Source: Watersipora subatra
Taxonomy: Eukaryota; Bryozoa; Gymnolaemata; Cheilostomatida; Watersiporidae
Assembly (NCBI RefSeq): GCF_963576615.1
Contig: NC_088711.1
Coordinates: forward strand, 3,782,001-3,846,000
Reading direction: 5' to 3'
Length of the DNA: 64,000 nucleotides
The position numbers and the translations under genes were made by a program. The notes under the pieces are model-generated. The model did no database searches. It was not told the DNA's origin and saw only the letters and a list, made by a program, of their open reading frames with translations. Position 1 is the first letter of the stretch. The number at the start of each line of letters is the position of its first letter. Shown piece after piece: positions 58,201-64,000 of this stretch.

Positions 58201-61200
58201 AAGAAAGCAAAGCAGAAAATACTTTCACTATAAAAAGAGCAGTACTACATGTTCATCTTTTATCTGTATCCAGTGGTCAAGGTTAGAATAAAAAAACTTT
58301 TGACGATACGCCAACTCTCATCATTCAGATTGGTAGACCAAAGTTGTAACACCTGCACTAATTGATCGCCTTCAAGTATTTATGAACAATTGCACAGCTA
58401 CCTATTCTCTGTTTTGTCAACACATCTGATAATCTATCACGACGAACTAGAATGTCATGGAAGTTGTATAATTTATATATATAGTTTATATATAGTAGAT
58501 ATAACGCTATACGCGCGTTATGTTTTCTCTCTCAAGTGCGGCGAGATAGATTACCATTCCAATCGAATTTTTTAAAGTAGTACGAAGCAAAAACTTCACA
58601 TAAATTCTTTACACTATTTGGAGTTTACGTTATAGGAGGCATACATTATAGAATGTATTGATTATAGGAGGTATACGTTATAGGAGCATCAACTACATTT
58701 ATGTACATTTTATTCAGGCTGTTTCACCTCAATAAAGACATTATTCAACAGAATTTGTAGTATGAACAGCGTTGTTCAATTGGTTTGTTATAACAAAGTC
58801 GATCAAAAATACTAGGCTCTGCTTTGCTTAGAACACAGGCTTTGGTTTGCATTTCATATGCCGTTTAGTTGCATCATAAATAATACTCACTTGGCCAATT
58901 TCGTAGAAGGCTGACTGGCCCATGGAAACTTATATGACTTGATTAAGCGGCTCCCTTGCTAAACCCCCCAACTATCACAGATTTTTATTTCTCAGTTTAT
59001 TCAGCTCTTCTGGTTACTCACTGCTTTTAGTGAATCCACCTGCCCCGGTTGAGTGCCCTATCGGTGGAATATATAACTTTACTCAAACGGGTGTCAAGCA
59101 GTTCAAGTATCAAACAAAGATTCGTGGTGTGACTGAGAGGCCCCGAGTTGGATATCAATGCGATAATGTAGAATCTGAGTTCAAGGTCAGTTTATTTGCG
59201 TGTATACACATGCACGCAAATATATTCAGTAGTTGTCTACTAGGTGGCATACTGAGATTTGGATTTGCACCCTATAGCTTGTTAAATGACCCTTTGAGTC
59301 ATAATTTTGATAGCATTTTGTCTAACACATCTAGCAGCTCTGCACTTCGGAAGTTTGGTTTTTAATCGTCTAATTTTGCTTATCTAGACTAAACATGTCT
59401 TATTCATTTGGTAGGTATGTTCATTCAACCCAAATACTGTATTCTTGGATACGGAGAGATGTGCTACTGTGGATCATGTTGGTCGCCCTATTGGTGAATA
59501 TGGTGAGTACTAGAGGCTCCAATATCTGCATAGCTGATCATATATTATGAATTCCTTAGGATTCATTTCTCTAAGTTGAAGTTGAAGAGTCTAAAGGGAT
59601 TTGATATGTTGTAAAATTTAGTTTCTTGTCAAACTTTAAATGTATCACCTTTTCTGATTTTGTATAGGTTGAGTATAAGTAGGTGCGTTTAGCTTCTAGC
59701 CCAGGGAAATAGCTTAATAAAGGTCGCGCCTCAGGTGTACATCCATTTGAATCAGTGCTTCTAGTTTAGTTATTATATTTTTTGTTATGTAGAGTGAAGT
59801 TTCAATCTTCTATTATGTGAAGGTGGGACTAAAACCTGATGCAACAAAATTGTTTTTGAAAAAAGTGGAAACTATTACACAGCCAGTCGTACTGTTGAAA
59901 ATTCCTATCAATAGACATGTGGTAAAAACATGTAGAAAGTTCAACTCATGTGTCTGCCCGTCGACTTGTTTCATAACAAACTGTTGTTTACTAAAATTAT
60001 GATTGTCAGCAAGGTTATGCTTGAACCCACAATGCATCAGTCAGCAGTGCTGAAGGCTAAGTCAATAATACTTAATATAAAGTGGCTCGTCTACGGTTTG
60101 TGGCGTTTGTAATTACTGTATGCCATGGGTTAGAGTACGATGTCCATATATATATATATATTGCTACTAATTATACTGTCTATATATATTTACCGTAAAT
60201 TACTGCTGTAAGCCGAAAATTAGGCACTAAATTTCAAGCTTAAAAATCCTTCGACTTATACGGCGGTCACGATTTTCGTGACATGAATTCTTGTAAAGTT
60301 TAATTTCAAAAAGCGATCGCGAATCAAAATTGCATGATATGACATATAGGGATTTATTTATAAAATAGTAAAATGCTAGTAATCCTACTCAACACAAAAT
60401 GGATCAAACACAAAGGCTCATTCTTCACCATTCAAATTGTCGCGGCTAAGATTCTCTTCTGGAATAACGTATTGTTTTAGAATTTAATGCTTTTTTCGTA
60501 GTATCTACCTACAAGCCCACACTTCGGTAATCCATTTGACACATCCACTATCGTCCATCCATCCTTTTTTATACACAAATCACGATTCCTGACAGAAATA
60601 ATGAGAACTCCGTTTTGACGGAGATATTAAGTGACAGTTTCGGTCTGTTGGTTAGGCAGGCCAATACGCTGGTGAAGTATTGTTTTTTGTGCCTTGTGGT
60701 CTTCACTGAAACCTTCATCTCTCGTTCTTTTATTAATTGTATGCATTACCGACAGCACAAAAATAACATAGGCATTTTTGAATGCCATTTTCTCAGCTAC
60801 GCATCGCCCACTTCTGATGCCGACTGAACTATTAGCTATCAAACAATTCGAGCCAGAGAAAGGGTCGACTTATACGACAGGTACATGTCAAACCCAGGAT
60901 TTTTAAACCCAGTTTTAGATCTTGACTTATATGCTGGAATTTACGGCGTGTTTGTTTACATATCAGTCTTACAGCGCTCTGCCAAGTAGTTATAAGATTG
61001 CCCTTACTTTGGTAGGCGTCTCCTTAAGTATGTAAAATATAATATTGCAGAGTTGTTCTTCCCTGTGGTATGTTGTTTAGCAAGTGCATGAATGTGGCAA
61101 GACAACACGTGTTGTGATTGCAGATGAACCAGATAACTTCCTACAGTGTGTTGGCTACTGGCAAGAAAATCAGCAGTCGTATCTCGTCACACATGACACT

Positions 61201-62610
61201 GAAGATCCTGTCGCACCTTTCAGATGCTGGGTGAGTGAATGCCTCACTCTTACATTTCTCATTTAGTTGTTCTGAAGATTTTAATTGTAGTGAGGCAACT
61301 GTTTCAGGGATACTAATTTGATTCATGGTACAATGCTAGCTTTTGTTCACTCAACTCGTTTATTTTCAAGGTAGCATCAGGCTTCCTCATCCTGTCGCAT
61401 ATCTAATCCACTGTAACATCAGTCTTACAGCGCCAAATATTTAAATTGAAACAAACTGAAATTCCATTCCGTAAATGTTCTCGCTATTCAACGCAGCGTT
61501 CTACTTGGTTTTGTATAAATTACATAATTTCTTGTTTTTCATAGCAATCTACTGCATTCTGTTAGAATTTGTTTGCACAGAAATTTGTAACTTTTTGTTC
61601 ATCACAAAAATACCTCTTTATTCACATTGTTGAAGAACTTGCAAATTCAACGATGTGGAATATGCTATTTAATGAGGGGATCCATAACTTTTGATTCTAC
61701 TGTGACATGAAATGCCCAATTTTATAAGACAGACTTACTTATAAGTACAGCTGCCCAACTCTATAGTCCGTCTTCATCTGCTTAACGCTCTATTCTACAT
61801 AGATACAAAACTTTAGGCTGTATCAAAATGCATAATTCCTTATTCCCCATCCAGAATCCCCCAACTATTTTACACAGGGGCGTATAACTCTGACCCCAAA
61901 AGTGCATAAGGCTTAATTCTGCACAGGAATGTAAATCCAGAAATATGATTTCCTTGTAGAGCTACAAATTGCCTTCTACATTTTTAGCCTGTTCACACCC
62001 TTGCTGTTATTTTACAGACCTAAAAAATTTCTAACTAAAATTGTCAAACTGATGAAATTGGACTGATTGAACATGCTTTCCCATGCATGCCACATTGTTC
62101 TATTGTCATATCACATCCATAAATACATAAGTAAGTAGGTAAGTAAGTAGGTAAGTAATGTAAGTAGTGAACTATGAATATATTTTAATTGGCAGGTGTA
62201 TGAGAGGCTTGGTTGGAAAGATATAAGGATGTCAAGAGCTCTGAGAGCAGCCTGTGGCCCATCACAAACACCGAGGAGCTCAACAGATGCTGAGGGTGCT
62301 AGTTTGCAGCTGGAGCTACACGAAAATGAACGTGAATGTAGGTGCTATCTCTTGCTAGGTACTAATGGAATTTTCAAGAGTTGACAAAACAAACTAGGTA
62401 CAATGTCCTGCTCATGTACAAGTTCAGCAAAGTCAAGTCCTTTTTGTTGCAGTTGATGATTGTCCGCAGAGATTTTTGGATGGCCGTGACCCATATATGA
62501 AGGCAACGATGGTCTACATACTTTCTGCAGCCTCTACAAGCACTTGCAGTCTGGCCTTAACCTTTGCTTCTGTGTGTTTAACACTATTCCATGTTCAGTT
62601 CACCTTATAA
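44527..62610 (+). CDS. Secreted, cysteine-rich, possibly GPI-anchored protein of unknown function
   Basis: Thirteen coding exons: 44527..44572, 46123..46366, 48697..48770, 49026..49235, 54612..54689, 55849..56003, 56230..56368, 57656..57793, 59031..59185, 59415..59502, 61085..61230, 62196..62337, 62453..62610. All phases join, giving 1773 nt and 590 residues. It has a signal peptide (MRVIIFLTFFSLIYTG), about two dozen cysteines, and a C-terminal small-residue stretch plus hydrophobic tail ending at the stop, as in GPI-anchored proteins. Repeated features are Cys-x-LP...GTW or GSW motifs and C[LV]GxW followed by a Tyr. It resembles extracellular proteins of arthropods and molluscs carrying Pfam DUF7042-DUF7045-type domains. 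That link is from memory. Function unknown. Introns are long and rich in mobile elements. Confidence 0.85.
45165..45545 (-). pseudogene. Decayed LINE reverse transcriptase C-terminal fragment
   Basis: Minus-strand translation WDPHYKQDTNNLEAIQMKAA then KFMCN matches the 'W.P....i..iE.vQ.+aa+fv' signature after the RT domain of jockey/CR1/RTE-type LINEs. FLPRTIQNI occurs near the end (common form FFPRTIREWN). A frame break separates the halves. It is a dead copy in intron 1 of the secreted-protein gene. Confidence 0.75.
46902..47235 (+). mobile_element. TA-flanked MITE, plus-strand copy (CCGTAAAACCT family)
   Basis: Starts TA then CCGTAAAACCTTTATTTGAA. Related over about 330 bp to the inverted copy at 8770-9124, with shared CACTCTCCTTCA, CCTTTGGATGCAA and CTCCAACTTGTC blocks. 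Right end not defined. Confidence 0.68.
49511..50085. mobile_element. Pogo/Tigger-like MITE (copy 3)
   Basis: Left TIR CGGTGCATCCTCCTGGTTAT, right complement CAGTGGACTCCCGTCATACA, left flank TA (49509-49510), right flank TG (eroded). Internal AGTTATAGTGAAAATGG and AAAGTTTAGTAAAATG blocks match copies 2 and 4. In intron 4 of the secreted-protein gene. Confidence 0.7.
50172..51080. repeat. Long inverted repeat (arms about 170-200 bp)
   Basis: Left arm 50172-50345 and right arm about 50880-51080 are reverse complements, for example CAACAAAATTCAC, TCAAAAGATTCACCATGTCT, GTGATTACAAGCTCTTA and GTAGATTGGAATC. A small insertion distinguishes the arms. There is no transposase, so this is a foldback-type or hairpin element. 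Confidence 0.82.
51137..51960. repeat. Long inverted repeat (arms about 290 bp)
   Basis: Left arm 51137-51440, right arm 51678-51960, about 90% complementary: CTATTATTCTAAATCGG, GGGCGGAGCTTGT, TTAGTGGACTAATCTTTATT and GACAGTTATGGTTTAAG. The spacer is about 235 bp. It directly follows the previous inverted repeat without shared sequence. Confidence 0.85.
52072..52266. repeat. 11-bp minisatellite, about 18 copies
   Basis: Unit ACCACAGTAAT with variants (GTAGT, GTACT, GCAAT). Minus-strand frames of V/L/W/Y/C/G repeats are artefacts. In intron 4 of the secreted-protein gene. Confidence 0.96.
52808..52896. repeat. (TA)n/(TG)n microsatellite
   Basis: TATATATACACACACATATA and TATGTATATA tracts directly adjoining the TA target site of the mariner element. 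Confidence 0.9.
52899..53857 (-). mobile_element. Mariner element with duplicated long inverted ends, catalytic domain lost
   Basis: TIRs CGAGGTCTGATCCAAAAGTT at both ends, TA duplications at 52897-52898 and 53858-53859. The inverted arms are about 260 bp (52899-53160 and 53598-53857), far longer than normal mariner TIRs. They include the first part of the transposase gene, so the left arm is an inverted copy of the 5' end. Minus-strand coding remnants show the N-terminal helix-turn-helix (FEWYKRFCEGRDSTEDDARS then GRP) and LLTDDQNELR. Sequence then ends near IS, just before the first catalytic Asp of DDD transposases. In-frame stops are present. It cannot mobilise itself. Confidence 0.88.
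53930..54010 (-). mobile_element. tRNA-derived SINE head
   Basis: On the minus strand: GCGTAGCACAAGGGTTTAGC (box A-like) then GGAGGTTCCGGGATCAAAC (box B-like GGTTCC..ATC). Isolated fragment next to the mariner. Confidence 0.45.
54150..54242 (+). mobile_element. Helitron-like 3' terminus
   Basis: Hairpin CCCG-TGTAACG-CCGGG (54216-54232) followed by AATTGCG and CTAA (54239-54242), then T. Same arrangement as the 6831 terminus. A (TA)n tract follows at 54243-54296. A further look-alike, GCCAGGGAATGCTGCGCTAA, is near 52782-52801. Confidence 0.5.
54612..62610 (+). CDS. Secreted protein exons 5-13: second and third modules and C-terminal tail
   Basis: Exon 5: NLWFCLGSWTDPNDPHKKYA. Exons 6-8: CMLPQNFSGTWFTS, FFSCQQTRDTRFLMKQ, GRCEVDYVCFEFLPR and GMLKIFRLACRWSAF, a GxW-led beta-rich module. 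Exons 9-10: CPIGGIYNF, VGYQCDNVESEFKVCSFNPN, CATVDHVGRP. Exon 11 (acceptor after GCAAG at 61084): HECGKTTRVVIADE and FLQCVGYWQENQQSYLV. Exon 12 is hydrophilic with RSSTDAEG. Exon 13: DDCPQRFLDGRDPYMKATMV, then SAASTSTC and about 20 hydrophobic residues to TAA at 62608-62610. No transmembrane segment elsewhere. Confidence 0.85.
54760..55095. repeat. 27-bp minisatellite, about 12 copies
   Basis: Unit GACCTCATGAGTACTGCGTC plus ACCTACT. Being 27 bp it yields a 9-residue repeat (MSTASPTDL) in one frame, with no start context, splice signals or homologue. It lies in an intron of the secreted-protein gene. Confidence 0.95.
57140..57245 (+). mobile_element. tRNA-derived SINE fragment
   Basis: GGCGTGGGGCCGTAGTGTAT (box A-like) followed by GTGTTCAAATTC (box B-like) 45 bp later. 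No cloverleaf with a usable anticodon arm could be drawn. Confidence 0.4.
57887..58693. mobile_element. TA-flanked MITE (GGCGCTCCTACAACG family)
   Basis: Left TIR GGCGCTCCTACAACGTAAAT, right complement GTTGATGCTCCTATAACGTA, TA on both sides (57885-57886, 58694-58695). Several internal repeats of the CGTTATAGGAG motif at the right end. No ORF. In intron 8 of the secreted-protein gene. Confidence 0.72.
60146..60190. repeat. (TA)n microsatellite
   Basis: Two TA tracts separated by TTGCTACTAATTATACTGTC, adjoining the element at 60193. Confidence 0.85.
60193..60946. mobile_element. MITE with CCGTAAATT termini
   Basis: Left CCGTAAATTACTGCTGTAAG and right complement CCGTAAATTCCAGCATATAA. Second-tier complementary motifs CGACTTATACG occur at both ends (60250 and 60870). 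The left flank is TA, the right flank CG (eroded). No transposase. In intron 10 of the secreted-protein gene. Confidence 0.7.
62126..62165. repeat. (AAGTAGGT/AAGT)n simple repeat
   Basis: Short AAGTAAGTAGGTAAGTAAGT tract 30 bp upstream of the exon 12 acceptor. Contains many donor-like GTAAGT motifs. Confidence 0.85.
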
Positions 62611-63307
62611 CATTCCTCGCCCCTTATTTAACGCATTCCAATGTTTAAATTCCTGTATATTCCGTCATAGTTTCATTCCATTTTACTATTTTTCTGTTTT
62701 ATATCATAATAGTTCAAGCTGTGAATTATTATGGCAATTGTACAATTTTAACTGGACAATGCGTCGCCATATATCTATTTTTACACTTGACCAGATGGAC
62801 TTTACATTTTTCATATGATGCAAATGTATGTATGCGAATCATTGTTTGTCAATAAATCTTATTAGACATTATAGCCTATCACCAGTGCAATCTTATAGAT
62901 CCGCAGTCTCTGTCTACTTCATGTTGCTAGCACCAGTTTGTCTCATGCAGTCATTGTCTATGGGATTTTCTCAGGTGTCTAAAGCCTCTTGCTCACTACA
63001 GCAGGCTGATAGTCTGTCCTCCTTGTCACTGTCACTCTGCAACAGATACACTATGAACTTACAGATAATCTTTGTTTGCACCATTGCAAAAAAAGTAGGC
63101 ACTACAAAACAATATATATATTACAAACCTCATGAGTTGTACACGTGGGTAGAATAGAATTGTTCATAGGTCATGCAGGGAAGAATGCAGACGTGAGAGT
63201 AGCATGCGATTGCTAGCAAGAGTAGATTACTACGCAACAAGACTAACAGCTCACTAGTGCCGGTAAAATTACATCACATCACTGCTTTCCTCAGAGCAGT
63301 TAAATGG
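62611..63307 (+). other. 3' UTR / 3' flank of the secreted-protein gene
   Basis: Non-coding. The first canonical polyadenylation signal after the stop is AATAAA at 62851-62856, 241 bp downstream. Nothing else recognised. Confidence 0.6.
62851..62856 (+). terminator. Polyadenylation signal AATAAA
   Basis: Canonical hexamer 241 bp after the TAA of the secreted-protein gene. The likely 3' end would be about 15-30 bp further on. Confidence 0.5.
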
Positions 63308-64000
63308 TAGTATTACCTCTACATACAAATGTCCCAACATGAGAGACTTGAGATACAAGCTGACTTTCTGGCAATTTTCTTACTTGAACTGAGAGTAATC
63401 TTTGGAATATGTGCCGGATGTCGATGGCCACCACACTGTATGGCCAAGTATGCGAGAGGCTGTTTTCGAGAACAGCATCACTGAATCTTTCTCCTCAAAT
63501 CAGTTTGAAAATGTTTTTATATGGTAGACTAAAAGTTACAGTGAATGCGAGGCAAAAACCGCTTAACCGGAGATAAACACTAGAAAAATATAATAAAATT
63601 TAAGTTTAGTGAAAGATTAAAACTTTCCTTCAAATGAGTTTAGTAAGCTAAATTTATTAAAGTTAAATTCAAAGTTTCTATTACGTAGAGTAACAAAAGC
63701 TTAGAATACTGAACGGGCTGCTCTCAAGTCGTTGCTGCTCACAGTCGTAATCTACAACGTGTCTCGAAGGTAAAAGCTCTATTCACTGATATACACAGTG
63801 AGGTAACATTTTATTGCAGATCATGACTAAATTGGTATTGTAGGTACTGAATTACAACAATTAAAAACACATTTTTCCACTGTAAAATCCTATTTAGGTG
63901 TTTTTTCAGTTTGGTAACAGATTGATTTGTACTTAAATATTTTATATAGGAAATAGTGCCTTGAGATGCATGTAAATTAATATCCAAGCTCAGTCCCAGC
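63308..64000. mobile_element. Pogo/Tigger-like MITE (copy 4), cut by window end
   Basis: The left part resembles copy 2 (TTACCTCTACATACAAATG, GAGATACAAGC, GTATGCGAGAGGC) and shares AACATTTTATTGCAGATCA. The right TIR lies outside the window. Confidence 0.72.

Overview
This is a window of animal nuclear DNA. It has AT-rich, intron-dense, GT-AG spliced genes separated and filled by transposon debris, minisatellites and (TA)n tracts. A cilium protein (CFAP206), a metazoan mitoribosomal protein (MRPS26), a p190-type RhoGAP and a cysteine-rich secreted protein of a type I associate with arthropods and molluscs suggest a ciliated invertebrate, probably a lophotrochozoan. I cannot name the species. 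Exon models were built by hand from reading frame, splice sites and recalled homologous proteins. All internal exon phases join.

Layout: (1) 1-2435 (+) holds the last exons of CFAP206, with a 35-bp minisatellite in an intron. (2) 2627-12379 (-) is MRPS26: four exons encoding 204 residues across nearly 10 kb. Its 6.6-kb intron 2 holds a 2.2-kb foldback element, a LINE fragment, a Helitron-like 3' end and a palindrome with two opposed hammerhead ribozyme motifs. Its intron 1 holds the 3' end of a LINE with a restriction-like endonuclease. CFAP206 and MRPS26 converge, with 191 bp between stop codons. (3) 12380-14732 is a spacer with a 22-bp minisatellite. (4) 14733-35302 (-) is a complete p190RhoGAP (ARHGAP35/ARHGAP5-like) gene of 25 coding exons plus one possible in-frame cassette exon, about 1471 residues. 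It runs GTPase domain, FF domains, two pseudoGTPase domains, linker, RhoGAP. (5) 35303-44526 is a 9-kb gene-free region between divergent genes. (6) 44527-62610 (+) is a 13-exon gene for a secreted, cysteine-rich, possibly GPI-anchored protein of about 590 residues and unknown function. Its introns hold a mariner with long inverted arms, two long inverted repeats, 11-bp and 27-bp minisatellites and several MITEs. (7) 62611-64000 has the 3' flank and the start of another Tigger-like element.

The genes do not form a functional cluster. The least expected structure is the hammerhead palindrome at 9154-9383. Also notable are the altered P-loop and missing C-terminal tail of the RhoGAP, the uncharacterised secreted protein, and at least four copies of a pogo/Tigger-like family, one with another TA-flanked MITE inside it.
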